Positions 15,928 through 23,887 of a DNA stretch of 35,453 bases are shown piece by piece (the first letter of the stretch is position 1; each line of letters starts with the position of its first letter). A model generated the notes under the pieces. It saw only the letters and a list, made by a program, of their open reading frames with translations, made no database searches and was not told where the DNA came from. The stretch is from Nitrososphaerota archaeon (GTDB lineage Archaea; Thermoproteota; Nitrososphaeria; Conexivisphaerales; UBA164), in contig JAFLXO010000009.1 in the NCBI GenBank assembly GCA_029786595.1, positions 1 through 35,453 of the forward strand, in the 5' to 3' direction. Both the position numbers and the translations under genes were made by a program.

Positions 15928-16594
15928 GAGATGTTGTTGGTGAGCTTGATATGGGCTCGCCGGTTGTTGGTTGTTGCGTAGATGGAGTAGCCTTGTTGAG
16001 ATCTTCCATAGCTGGTAACGCTCCCAGCACCTTTAGCTTGCCTATGCCTACATGCTTTATCCTCTCTATTTTCTTGATGTTTTCCCCGATCGACTCAGCA
16101 AGTTTCCCGGTAATGGCTATCTGGACCAATTGATCAAAGCTGATGGAGGGAACCTTAGATGATAGTGCCAGATCGACTCCCTTCCTTATATCGTGCTTCT
16201 TTGAGGTATTTATGGTCTTCTGCGTGAAAACATTAACGTATATGCGCACCTTTACGTCGTCCACTGTACGGTAATCCTTGATCAACTCTACTATGGACGA
16301 CCCGCGTCTGATCAATCCTCTAAGAAACTCATGGACGTATTCTATCCTCTTTACGTGGGTAAAGGCCTTATCGCCTTCAACCTTATCTATTTGAAAATAC
16401 AGTTTGATATTATTGTTTGCTGGATCGTCCTTGAATAGATCGTACAGAGAAGAGGAAACGACCCTACCAACAGCATTGCCTGGCTCATTGACCGGTATCG
16501 AGGCTATAGGAATATTTCCAAAGACTGACGCCGAAAATACACTAAGCCAGGTTTTGGCCTTCCACTTGTCCTTTACTTTAACTACCTTTGGCAT
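15890..16594 (-). CDS. rps3ae: Ribosomal protein S3Ae (S1e)
   Basis: 234 residues. The first 200 match the S3Ae family: VKDKWKAKTWLSVFSASVFG, the NNIKLYFQIDKVEGDKAFTHVKRIEYVHEFLRGLIRRGSS region and YRTVDDVKVRIYVNVFTQK. It belongs to the small subunit near the mRNA exit channel. The last 30 residues form an unusual tail rich in Ser, Thr, Pro and Gln (repeated SSPTTSPSE-like and TQQ blocks), absent from many archaeal homologues and presumably disordered. The ATG start at 16594 is followed by no competing start. It is a single gene here, with its own TATA-like ttttatagg box about 15 bases upstream and another A/T box further up. Confidence 0.92.
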   Translation of the reverse strand: MPKVVKVKDKWKAKTWLSVFSASVFGNIPIASIPVNEPGNAVGRVVSSSLYDLFKDDPANNNIKLYFQIDKVEGDKAFTHVKRIEYVHEFLRGLIRRGSSIVELIKDYRTVDDVKVRIYVNVFTQKTINTSKKHDIRKGVDLALSSKVPSISFDQLVQIAITGKLAESIGENIKKIERIKHVGIGKLKVLGALPAMEDLNKATPSTQQPTTGEPISSSPTTSPSETSSSTQQEK

Positions 16595-16733
16595 CTAGTG
16601 TGCCTATAAAACAGTGGTATTTAACCATTAGCGGCATTCTCCTGCGATCAAGAGGTGGTGTTTCGTAACGTTCAACATATATAAATTTAGCCATTGACCT
16701 AAATTGTATGAAGTAACTGGAATGATCACTTGA

Positions 16734-16742
16734 CTTAAATAG
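16734..16742 (+). promoter_or_regulatory. TATA-like box of the 291-residue unknown gene
   Basis: cttaaatag is centred 26 bases before the ATG at 16764. The spacing predicts a leaderless transcript and supports that start. Confidence 0.45.
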
Positions 16743-16763
16743 ATCAGTATCAGATGGCTATCC

Positions 16764-17639
16764 ATGACAGGGAAGACTCTTATAATCAATTGGGGATTAA
16801 GGGAGAATACCCTCTTCCACTATATGGTGGTCGATGATAAGAACTCGCTAATTAAGGAAGGGTATCTTCCTCTCAACGTCTCCAAGATAAGGGTCAGATC
16901 GCTTCTAAAAGGGCTTTCCAAAACCTATGATGTAAAAAAGGCGGTAGTTGAGAACCACATAATGTTAAGCAGCGTCAAGAAGAAGGTTGAAGGATACACG
17001 TCCGCCGATACCAACGGCTGGCTTAGAAAGCTCCGGGCTATCGACGAGTCTTATAATTATGTGAAGGATGCGCTATCTGGCGTGCCGCTGATGATCATAG
17101 ACAGTTATCCAGATGACTACATGAGTGGGTTTAAGGAACCGGTTGGAAGGTTCGTGCAAATAACAGAAAACGGCTTGGTCAAGTTTGAGCACGCTTCGGT
17201 AAAGATCCCGAAAAGCTTTCTCGAGTTCGCCTCAATGATCTTCGAAGCTTCTGTTGTCCCAAGCTTTTCAATACTGAAGAAGGCAAAAGATGACTCCATA
17301 GTGATAGTGAGGAAAGAAGATAAGGTGGTCAAATTGGAAATAAATCTGTTAAATGGCGATCCAATTATAGTAGAGACTGACATCAATGATGAAGACATAG
17401 ATAATAAATATATCTATGTCTGGATGCACCGTGAATTTAGTGGAAATTACATGGCATCGGTCGTAGTTGATAAGACCGAAAAGGGGGCTTATAAAGCCTA
17501 TAGAAAAGAAGTGATGAACGAAATGGTCAGATGGATAAATAATTATGGTGAAGTTGGGTTCATTTTTGGGCTTATTAATATGCCACTGGAAAAGGCGAGC
17601 CACTATGCCCAAAAATATAGGGAAAAATATTTCAAGTAG
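16764..17639 (+). CDS. Conserved-looking hypothetical protein
   Basis: 291 residues, no motif recognised. It is soluble and charged, with no signal peptide or membrane segment. The N-terminus IINWGLRENTLFHYMVVDD and the later VVENHIMLSSVKKK and MIIDSYPDDY stretches alternate hydrophobic and charged residues like a mixed alpha/beta fold, and the C-terminus ends in a helical MPLEKASHYAQKYREKYF. Composition resembles neighbouring genes, so it does not look recently acquired. The frame is long and intact, with a well-placed promoter, so it is a real gene. It lies between S3Ae (divergent) and otc (same strand, 106 bases downstream). An actin/RNase-H-like fold for the N-terminus is only a guess. 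Confidence 0.8.
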   Translation: MTGKTLIINWGLRENTLFHYMVVDDKNSLIKEGYLPLNVSKIRVRSLLKGLSKTYDVKKAVVENHIMLSSVKKKVEGYTSADTNGWLRKLRAIDESYNYVKDALSGVPLMIIDSYPDDYMSGFKEPVGRFVQITENGLVKFEHASVKIPKSFLEFASMIFEASVVPSFSILKKAKDDSIVIVRKEDKVVKLEINLLNGDPIIVETDINDEDIDNKYIYVWMHREFSGNYMASVVVDKTEKGAYKAYRKEVMNEMVRWINNYGEVGFIFGLINMPLEKASHYAQKYREKYFK

Positions 17640-17712
17640 AACAAATACGTTAGGTTAAAGATCGATATATGATGTGTAATATTATCCGACCCAATCCATA
17701 TAATTCGATATG

Positions 17713-17725
17713 TTTTTAATATATT
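17713..17725 (+). promoter_or_regulatory. TATA-like region of the otc promoter
   Basis: A run of A/T (tttttaatatatt) ends about 20 bases before the ATG at 17746. It is part of a palindromic stretch, ttttaatatattaaaa. The transcript is likely leaderless or has a very short leader. Confidence 0.5.
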
Positions 17726-17745
17726 AAAATTTATACCTAAAAACA

Positions 17746-18654
17746 ATGCGCGATTTTCTATCCGTGACCGATGTTAAAAAGGAGCAAGTAGTTAAATTGT
17801 GGAATCTTGCTACTAACCTTAAAAAGAGGCCAATAGGCGGCGCTCTACGTGATCGAAATATCCTATTACTGTTCGAAAAGCCATCCACTAGGACAAGAGT
17901 GAGCTTCGAAGTGGGAGTTAACCAGTTAAGTGGGCACCCAATATATATGGATAGCTCTAGCTCTCAACTGTCTCGGGGAGAATCAATTGAGGATACCGCA
18001 CACACTTTAGATCGGTATATTGATATTGTGGTAGCAAGGGTTTACAAACATGAAGATTTGATCAAGCTTGCATTAGCTATGGAAAAACCTGTTGTAAATG
18101 CGTTATCGGATATAGAGCATCCGTGCCAGGGCCTTTCCGACCTGTTTACCATCAATGAAAAGCTTGGCAGAATAGATGGAGTAAATATAGCATATGTTGG
18201 TGATCCGAATAATGTATTCAATTCTCTAGTGTTGGGTGCTGCGATAATGGGCGCTAGGGTGATTCTTGCCTCACCGAAAGGCTATATGCCAAGAAAGGCA
18301 ATAGTTGACCGCGCTGAAGAAATACAGAGAGGTTCTCTGAAAATGGCGGAATCGCCAGCAGCCGCTGTGAAGGGAGCTGATGTAGTATATTCAGACGTCT
18401 TTGTTAGCATGGGCGATGAAAAACAAAGGGAAGAAAGGCTTAGAGCGTTTCTTCCGACATATCAGGTCAATACCAAGCTGTTGGATAAAGCCCCAAAAAA
18501 GGCGTTATTCATGCATTGCCTTCCCGCTCATTATGGAGAGGAGACTACCAAAGAAGCGGTGTACGGCCCGCGTTCGATAGTGTTTGACCAAGCAGAAAAC
18601 AAGTTGCATGTGCAAAAGGCAATCTTGACGGATATGATCGATGATCTAAAATAA
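17746..18654 (+). CDS. argF: Ornithine carbamoyltransferase
   Basis: 302 residues. STRTR (47-51) is the carbamoyl-phosphate loop; HPCQ (125-128) and HCLPA (257-261) are the further carbamoyl-phosphate and ornithine-site motifs; DVFVSMG (217-223) is the ornithine-specific SMG loop. The sequence after HCLP reads AHYGEE where most enzymes have AHRGEE, a single visible departure. The enzyme joins carbamoyl phosphate and ornithine to citrulline, or runs backward in fermentation. No other arginine-biosynthesis gene is adjacent. With carbamate kinase and FdrA/DUF1116 in the same window it could serve catabolism, but biosynthesis is equally consistent. Its end overlaps the 3' end of convergent ftsY by nine bases. 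Confidence 0.92.
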   Translation: MRDFLSVTDVKKEQVVKLWNLATNLKKRPIGGALRDRNILLLFEKPSTRTRVSFEVGVNQLSGHPIYMDSSSSQLSRGESIEDTAHTLDRYIDIVVARVYKHEDLIKLALAMEKPVVNALSDIEHPCQGLSDLFTINEKLGRIDGVNIAYVGDPNNVFNSLVLGAAIMGARVILASPKGYMPRKAIVDRAEEIQRGSLKMAESPAAAVKGADVVYSDVFVSMGDEKQREERLRAFLPTYQVNTKLLDKAPKKALFMHCLPAHYGEETTKEAVYGPRSIVFDQAENKLHVQKAILTDMIDDLK

Positions 18655-19530
18655 CCTACTCATTATCCAAGCCGGGTTAAATTGAACCAAATCGCCATAA
18701 TTCTGCCCAGTACCCAAATATAAAATTGGCTTCTTTGTTATCCAAGCCAGATTTACCAGTGATCCACCTTTGGCGTCTGCATCAACCTTTGTGACTATTG
18801 AACCGTCGAACCCTGGCCTTCCCATAAACGTGGTCGCCTCACTCAGCATATCGTTTCCCGCCAATGCGTCAGCAATAAATATACTAAAGTTAGATTTGGA
18901 TACCCTTACTATCTTCTCTAATTCCTGAAGTAGATTAAGGTTGGTCTGCATACGGCCAGCCGTATCCAACAGCACTACATCGTAGAGGTTAGACCTAGCG
19001 AAACTCACGGCATCCCTGGACAACGCCGCGGCGTCGGTGCCATATGGCTGGGTTATCAGTTTAACCCCTAGTTTTTCCGTATGGCTTGTCAGTTGTTCTA
19101 TAGCCCCAGCTCTGTATGTATCAGCAGCAGCCACTACCACCTTCAAGCCCTCATGTTTGAACTTGTAAGCCAGTTTGGCCAAGGTGGTCGTCTTTCCGGT
19201 ACCGTTTATTCCCAATAAGGTTATTACAAATGGCCTGTAAGAACCCATTAACGAATGAAGGTCAACTGGTGGTATGGAATCAAATATGGTCATTATGGAC
19301 GACCTAAGGGAGTCAACCACGTACTGTCGCTTGTCACCTCGACTCTCTGACTTGATCAACCTCAATTTAAGGTCATTTTTAAGAAATTCAATTACGTCAA
19401 TCGACATGTCGCTACCTAGAAGATCGGTTTCTATTTCATCGAATGTCCTGTCTATATCTGATGCAGTTAATTCACGACCGGTTATAGTGATTCGAAGCCT
19501 GTTCAGGCTTGTTCGTAATTTATCAAACAT
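18646..19530 (-). CDS. ftsY: Signal recognition particle receptor FtsY
   Basis: About 294 residues from the ATG at 19530, which gives MFDKLRTSLNRL and overlaps the prefoldin stop by eight bases. An ATG at 19560 would add ten residues. An N-domain helical bundle (1-90) is followed by the G-domain: P-loop GINGTGKT (107-114), ADTYRAGA (136-143), DTAGRMQ (189-195), TKVD and the C-terminal GTGQNYGDLVQFNPAW. FtsY docks SRP-bound ribosomes at the membrane. It has no long acidic A-domain, as is usual for archaea. It is the last gene of the minus-strand S19e-FtsY operon. Confidence 0.95.
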   Translation of the reverse strand: MFDKLRTSLNRLRITITGRELTASDIDRTFDEIETDLLGSDMSIDVIEFLKNDLKLRLIKSESRGDKRQYVVDSLRSSIMTIFDSIPPVDLHSLMGSYRPFVITLLGINGTGKTTTLAKLAYKFKHEGLKVVVAAADTYRAGAIEQLTSHTEKLGVKLITQPYGTDAAALSRDAVSFARSNLYDVVLLDTAGRMQTNLNLLQELEKIVRVSKSNFSIFIADALAGNDMLSEATTFMGRPGFDGSIVTKVDADAKGGSLVNLAWITKKPILYLGTGQNYGDLVQFNPAWIMSRLF

Positions 19531-19939
19531 TTTGCTTTGAGGCCATCTTGTTGAGCTCATCCCTAAGTTGTGCTAGACTGTTCTCAACCTGAGACTGGCT
19601 CTTCTGCGTTTCGATAAGCCCCTTTTGGAATTCGGCAAGCCTCTTGTTCAGGAATTCAATGGATTCGTCCTTACTCCTCTCGGCGGTTACACCATCTCCA
19701 ACCCTTACCATTATCTTCTTGTCCGCAGATGATGTCACAGGAAGGCTCAGACCGCCTCCTATCGGGATCACTAATTCGGCGGTTCCGCTTTCCGGTAGTG
19801 ACTGTACAGCCTCCAGCGCCATGCTTCCTTCAATCATAGCCTGAGAGAGTATTGATATCCTAGATGCAAGTGCCTGCTCGTATGACTCAAGTATATTAAT
19901 CTGGGCCACCATTGTCTGAATCTTTTCCTGTTCCGACAA
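19523..19939 (-). CDS. pfdA: Prefoldin subunit alpha
   Basis: 138 residues from a TTG at 19939. Two long coiled-coil helices (about 1-45 and 95-135) flank a short beta-hairpin segment: LVIPIGGGLSLPVTSSADKKIMVRVGDGVTAERS is the hairpin element of prefoldin alpha. Two alpha and four beta subunits form the jellyfish-shaped hexamer that holds unfolded proteins for the thermosome. It lies between aIF6 and FtsY, the standard archaeal order, although the ribosomal protein LX that often lies between aIF6 and prefoldin is not present here. Confidence 0.92.
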   Translation of the reverse strand: MSEQEKIQTMVAQINILESYEQALASRISILSQAMIEGSMALEAVQSLPESGTAELVIPIGGGLSLPVTSSADKKIMVRVGDGVTAERSKDESIEFLNKRLAEFQKGLIETQKSQSQVENSLAQLRDELNKMASKQNV

Positions 19940-19959
19940 GACTTATCGCCACTTATCAC

Positions 19960-20628
19960 CTAATTTGCTTTAAAAACTTTGCCGATTATGAATAATTCGG
20001 GCCCCATTGTTCCTCTTCCAACAATTACATTACCAACCTTACCAATAATACCAGAAGATACAAATGGAACACCACCATTTACCGAACCCACTTCTACGTC
20101 GGATTCTAGTGCGCTAGCTACAGTTTCGATATCGCTCTTTGAAGCGTTTGGATGGATTAGTACTCCTCGGTTAGTGGCATATCCTACTGACCCCACCTGA
20201 TGATAACCTGCGATGTTGCCTCTTATAACTCGTACGCCGAATACCCTTTTTGCCTGGTTTATTTCCTTTTCTCCAAGCATCGATGACGCAAGTGCACCTC
20301 TGTCGTTTACAAGAAAAAGATTCCCTGTAGCTGTGAAGGGTGAGGAAAACCTCTCTACGGCCAGCCCGGTCGCTTTCCTTAACAGTTCCAGCTCTATTTC
20401 ATCTGCTAGCCCTGATACAAGTATGCCGTTACTATTCATTGCTATAAGTGGCCCTAATAGCCTCGTGCCGCTCATGCTCGTATTAATTGGTTTTAGACCC
20501 AGACACTCGGCCATTTTCTGCGATTTCGAAGGTGAATAACCCATCGGAATTAGTAAGAAGTTCTCGGATGATTTCATGAATATCCCTATATTTGGGGTCC
20601 TGTATACATCGTAAAGGAATATCGTCAA
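19960..20628 (-). CDS. eif6: Translation initiation factor aIF6
   Basis: 222 residues from a TTG at 20628. The pseudo-fivefold pentein repeats can be traced: IGIFMKSSENFLLIPMG, LLGPLIAMNSNGILVSG, GNLFLVNDRGALASSML, VGSVGYATNRGVLIHPNAS and VNGGVPFVSSGIIGKVGNVIVGRGTMGPEL. aIF6 binds the large subunit and prevents premature joining of the small subunit. The gene follows L31e after six bases in the ribosomal operon. Full family length, no defects. Confidence 0.94.
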   Translation of the reverse strand: MTIFLYDVYRTPNIGIFMKSSENFLLIPMGYSPSKSQKMAECLGLKPINTSMSGTRLLGPLIAMNSNGILVSGLADEIELELLRKATGLAVERFSSPFTATGNLFLVNDRGALASSMLGEKEINQAKRVFGVRVIRGNIAGYHQVGSVGYATNRGVLIHPNASKSDIETVASALESDVEVGSVNGGVPFVSSGIIGKVGNVIVGRGTMGPELFIIGKVFKAN

Positions 20629-20634
20629 CTTGAT

Positions 20635-20985
20635 TTATTCCAGCTTCAGCTCTTCCCCAGGAAGCCCTACCTTGACGCGCTTATTTTCTTCATCATATAT
20701 AGCTTGAACTTTTATGCGCCTAAGGTGCGATCTGCATCCTCGCGCCCAGAGCCCTTCATTTAGCGCCAGCGATATTATCACTTTCTCAACCTTATACCTT
20801 CTTTTTATGTAATCTCGGACATAACTTACGCTTTTATCAGCACGTTTCTTTGGTGGGACACCATATATGAATGACAATGGGATGCTCATAATATCTCCCG
20901 GTCGCTCAGTTAGTAATTCCGGCTTTTTCTCCTCTGGTTTGATATTTGTTGCCTCAATTTTTTCTATGGTATTTTCCTGTGACAA
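20635..20985 (-). CDS. rpl31e: Ribosomal protein L31e
   Basis: 116 residues from a TTG at 20985. The C-terminal 85 residues are the L31e core: IYGVPPKKRADKSVSYVRDYIKRRYKVEKVIISLALNEGLWARGCRSHLRRIKVQA. The N-terminal 30 residues are Glu/Lys-rich and look like an added flexible tail, longer than in most archaeal L31e proteins. The protein sits near the peptide exit tunnel. It follows L39e by 13 bases in the operon. Confidence 0.93.
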   Translation of the reverse strand: MSQENTIEKIEATNIKPEEKKPELLTERPGDIMSIPLSFIYGVPPKKRADKSVSYVRDYIKRRYKVEKVIISLALNEGLWARGCRSHLRRIKVQAIYDEENKRVKVGLPGEELKLE

Positions 20986-20998
20986 TCTACTTCCCTCT

Positions 20999-21154
20999 TT
21001 ACATCTTCAACTTCCTGGATCGCCAGTTACGTCTGGTCCTATTGCTTACCATCCTTCGTTTAGTCCTTACGGTAACCCACGCTGGAGGCGGATTTGCCTG
21101 CCTCGTTCTTTTTAAGAGCTTCTTTTTTTCCCCACCGGTCTTTATGCTTCCCAT
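20999..21154 (-). CDS. rpl39e: Ribosomal protein L39e
   Basis: 51 residues read from the minus strand between L31e and PDCD5. The start is the ATG at 21154 (MGSIKTGGEKKKLLK) and the stop is TAA at 20999-21001. The AWVTVRTKRRMVSN and RRNWRSRKLKM segments match the small basic L39e, which lines the exit tunnel. It is very rich in Arg and Lys and has no acidic residues beyond one Glu, as expected. It keeps the conserved L39e-L31e-aIF6 order of archaea. Confidence 0.9.
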   Translation of the reverse strand: MGSIKTGGEKKKLLKRTRQANPPPAWVTVRTKRRMVSNRTRRNWRSRKLKM

Positions 21155-21172
21155 ATCAAACAACCATAACTA

Positions 21173-21424
21173 CTAATAATAGATCTTAAAGTCCCTTTTC
21201 CCCTCCTGCATTCTCATAAGGAGGCTTTTAAGCTCTTCGTCTGTAACTGGATGCTTCAATTCACCATTAATGGCAAGCTGGACTATCCTGTTTTCTATTG
21301 TAGTTGCCAGATCGGCCCTAACCATCTTTAGATTATTCAGCCTATACCTAGCTTCCGATGTCATATATTGCTTAAGGTACTGAGCCTTTACTTCGGCTTC
21401 CTTTTCCCTGTTTTGGTCCTCCAA
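21173..21424 (-). CDS. PDCD5-family DNA-binding protein
   Basis: 83 residues from a TTG at 21424. The helical core has the family pattern: QYLKQYMTSEARYRLNNLKMVRADLATTIENRIVQLA, then the basic-acidic helix HPVTDEELKSLLMRM and a final aromatic tail ending in KIYY. PDCD5 homologues in archaea bind DNA in vitro and are encoded next to S19e and the L39e cluster, exactly as here. The cellular role is not settled. Confidence 0.9.
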   Translation of the reverse strand: MEDQNREKEAEVKAQYLKQYMTSEARYRLNNLKMVRADLATTIENRIVQLAINGELKHPVTDEELKSLLMRMQEGKRDFKIYY

Positions 21425-21444
21425 ACCATTTACACCCCCATTTG

Positions 21445-21900
21445 TTATATCTCAAACTTCTTCAGTGATTCGTCTTCCTTTTTCATTTCTTCAAATACCT
21501 GCGCGCTTAATTTATCCATCAAGCTCCTCCCTTCAGGGGTTATTACCCTGCCCTTAGGGGTCTTCGTTATAAGATTAGCAGCCTGTAACTGGATCAACAG
21601 CTTTCTTATTATTGAGGAACCAGCGTCCCTATGATGAGCTATCCTATAACCAACCCTTTTTCTTCCTCCGTATTCTTTCTCAAGCTCCTTTAGGCTTATC
21701 GGCCCTTTGGTGTAAACTTTCCTCAACAAGGACGCGGCCCTTAGGTACCACCAATCCTGCTTAATTGGCTGATGAATTGTATGGGACCCGCTTTTGACAT
21801 ATTGTAAATATGGCATGGGTTGTAAAATCGTAGATTGTTTAAAATAATCAGAAGCTCTCTTGAGTAATAGATCCGACTTGACATCGAACACTGTAGGCAT
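21445..21900 (-). CDS. rps19e: Ribosomal protein S19e
   Basis: 151 residues from the ATG at 21900. A longer open frame reaches 22071, but its extra residues are not ribosomal and the ATG at 21900 has a strong purine-rich ribosome-binding site eight bases upstream. Family signatures are WWYLRAASLLRKVYTKGPISLKELEKEYGGRK and AHHRDAGSSIIRKLLIQLQ, then GRVITPEGRSLMDKL. S19e is a small-subunit protein of archaea and eukaryotes needed for 40S/30S maturation. It is followed by PDCD5, L39e, L31e, aIF6, prefoldin and FtsY. Confidence 0.94.
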   Translation of the reverse strand: MPTVFDVKSDLLLKRASDYFKQSTILQPMPYLQYVKSGSHTIHQPIKQDWWYLRAASLLRKVYTKGPISLKELEKEYGGRKRVGYRIAHHRDAGSSIIRKLLIQLQAANLITKTPKGRVITPEGRSLMDKLSAQVFEEMKKEDESLKKFEI

Positions 21901-21906
21901 ATGTAT

Positions 21907-21914
21907 ATCCCCCT
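21907..21914 (-). promoter_or_regulatory. Shine-Dalgarno site that fixes the S19e start
   Basis: The minus strand reads agggggat just before the ATG at 21900, with eight bases of spacing. It shows that this gene is read from a leadered transcript, unlike many others in the window. Confidence 0.6.
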
Positions 21915-22091
21915 GCATATCCAATTTATAAATAGAGCGGCAGAAGATTGGTGGGTTCATCAGGCTGGGAAAGCTGTCATAGGATGATTTGAGACAATTT
22001 GATGGTTTAGATATATAAGTTGCTTGATACCTGTTTCCAATTAGCGTTATGGCCTGTAAATATACTACCAACCAGCCGCATTATCCTTTTA

Positions 22092-22445
22092 TCAATTCCC
22101 GCCCTTATCTGTTACAAGAGTGTATTTCTTTTGAATTTCAGGTATGATCACATCGTGGAAATAACCATAGGTGGCATATGGCATCTTTGGCAAATTTCTT
22201 TCTATGGACCTTATCAGATATTGGACCGCTCGGCGTGAGATTTCGATTTTGAATTTTTGAGGCAATATTGGATCTTGCGTTACCTTAAATGTGTCCTTAA
22301 GCTCTTCTGGAGCAGTGCTCCTAAAATCATCACCTATAATGTTATACCACTCGCTAAGAATTTCTGGTGCCAAGCCGTTCTTCTGGTCTTCTATGTACTT
22401 TGCAAGCCTCTCGATTGCATTAAAACTTAGTATATCATCGTCCAT
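22092..22445 (-). CDS. Hypothetical protein upstream of S19e
   Basis: 117 residues from the ATG at 22445. No motif recognised. It is soluble, acidic in the first half (many D and E) and more basic later, with predicted helices throughout (SRRAVQYLIRSIERNLPKM). There is no signal peptide or membrane segment. It shares the strand with S19e and may be the first gene of that operon, about 190 bases upstream. Composition resembles the neighbours. The long intact frame, ATG start and position support a real gene; function is unknown. Confidence 0.7.
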   Translation of the reverse strand: MDDDILSFNAIERLAKYIEDQKNGLAPEILSEWYNIIGDDFRSTAPEELKDTFKVTQDPILPQKFKIEISRRAVQYLIRSIERNLPKMPYATYGYFHDVIIPEIQKKYTLVTDKGGN

Positions 22446-22483
22446 GTTCGTTCACTGAACCTGCTTCTTAAAAGTTTACCGTT

Positions 22484-23887
22484 TCATAATGTGGAAGCAT
22501 ATTCCTCGAACGCTCTTATGAATGCCCCCATTGGGGCATCCAGTATTCCGAACCCGACCGTCCCCATGCCGGGTTTTTTATTTGCTACACCGGTATTTAT
22601 AATGGGCGCCGTTCCTGTTTCAATTATCCGCCTTAGGTCTATGGCCCTAGGTATACCTTCAAAGTTGTTCTGAGGTATTGGAAAGCTCTTATCCTTTATC
22701 AAACATATTTCCGACATCTTGATGGTATTCCTTAACGCTTCCTTAACATCCCCCCCTACAACTTGCACTACAGCTGGGGACGCGGCCGAAGCAAAAGCCC
22801 CGAACCCATTGGTCTCCATGATCGCACTATCTCCTATATCTGGATTAGCGTCCTCCTCCTTGTAACCCGGGAAGAACAGTGTTTTTGGAATTGGCGCCGG
22901 AGCTGTGAACCATTTATCCTTAAGCGCGCTTACGCGAACGCCAAAATCCGTGCCGTTCCTTGTCAACGCGGTTATTACTGAACTGGCCCTTATTCCGCTA
23001 GCTGCATCCATAATTGACTTTCCAGCCGCCATGGCTATATTCAAAAAGAATAACTGATTCTTTACGATGAAGTTTATTGAAGCTGATATATCAGACTTAC
23101 TAAAGTCAGTATTGACCATGCTTGGGCCCAGTTCCTTCAGTAACAACAAGGAGCTGGCTACATTCCTCGTATGAAGCTCATCGCCCATCTGCAGGGATTG
23201 CGCCATTATATTTTTCAAGTCCAAGGGTCCCGTTATTATAAGCGCCGCCTTCAACAATGGAGCTAGCACATCCTCCATGAATTTTAGCCTCGTCTGGACT
23301 TCCTCGTCATAGGCCCCATACCGTAAAACCCTACCTACACCTTCATTTAGATTGCTAAAAGCGATGTTACCGCTTTCTTCATTTTTTACTACGTATACTG
23401 ACATAGAAGGGGATATTATTCCAGCCATTGGCCCCACTGCAGAATTGTCATGACATGTTTCGAATCTGATCTGCCCGGATTTTGCCAACTCCTCAGCCTG
23501 TCCGGCGTCGCTGGCCCACCCTTCGAAAATGGCAGCACCAATCACACCGCCTTTGGTGGGACCAGACATCCTTTCCCATTCTATTGGAGGACCGGAATGC
23601 AGGAGCGTCATATTGCCCCTTAACACGCCAATGACATCCCGAGCCTTTTTGATGTCGATCAGCTTTGGACTAGATGTAACTATCTTCTTGACAGCTATTT
23701 TGTTTGCGTTAGCTACCTCTTCTGATTCAGCCTTGGATAGGAGTTGTACGAGCTTCAAATTTCCGCCAGCTGGAGGCCTCCAATCTACCTTCGTCACCCT
23801 TGCCCTTTGATATTTGAGGTCTTCATAGAAGCTGGCTAATCCTACGTTGATTACCTTGATATCCTGCTTGAAAAGCTTGGTGGTCAT
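22484..23887 (-). CDS. DUF1116/YlbE-family protein (AllG homologue)
   Basis: About 467 residues from the ATG at 23887, whose first bases overlap the FdrA stop as ATGA, so translation is coupled. An upstream ATG at 23902 adds five residues. Motifs typical of the family are SGPTKGGVIGAAIFEGWASD, HDNSAVGPMAGIISPSMSV, LNEGVGRVLRYGAYDEEVQTRL, LQMGDELHTRN and MGTVGFGILDAPMGAF. In E. coli the homologue YlbE/AllG works with FdrA/AllF and AllH in oxamate carbamoyltransferase, the step of anaerobic allantoin breakdown that gives carbamoyl phosphate. The protein is soluble. The third subunit gene (AllH/DUF2877) is not visible next to it. Family assignment is firm; the substrate here is not known. Confidence 0.88.
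   Translation of the reverse strand: MTTKLFKQDIKVINVGLASFYEDLKYQRARVTKVDWRPPAGGNLKLVQLLSKAESEEVANANKIAVKKIVTSSPKLIDIKKARDVIGVLRGNMTLLHSGPPIEWERMSGPTKGGVIGAAIFEGWASDAGQAEELAKSGQIRFETCHDNSAVGPMAGIISPSMSVYVVKNEESGNIAFSNLNEGVGRVLRYGAYDEEVQTRLKFMEDVLAPLLKAALIITGPLDLKNIMAQSLQMGDELHTRNVASSLLLLKELGPSMVNTDFSKSDISASINFIVKNQLFFLNIAMAAGKSIMDAASGIRASSVITALTRNGTDFGVRVSALKDKWFTAPAPIPKTLFFPGYKEEDANPDIGDSAIMETNGFGAFASAASPAVVQVVGGDVKEALRNTIKMSEICLIKDKSFPIPQNNFEGIPRAIDLRRIIETGTAPIINTGVANKKPGMGTVGFGILDAPMGAFIRAFEEYASTL

Noticed and set aside
21901-22071. N-terminal extension of S19e from 22071
   Set aside because: The added residues are not ribosomal and the ATG at 21900 has a strong ribosome-binding site.
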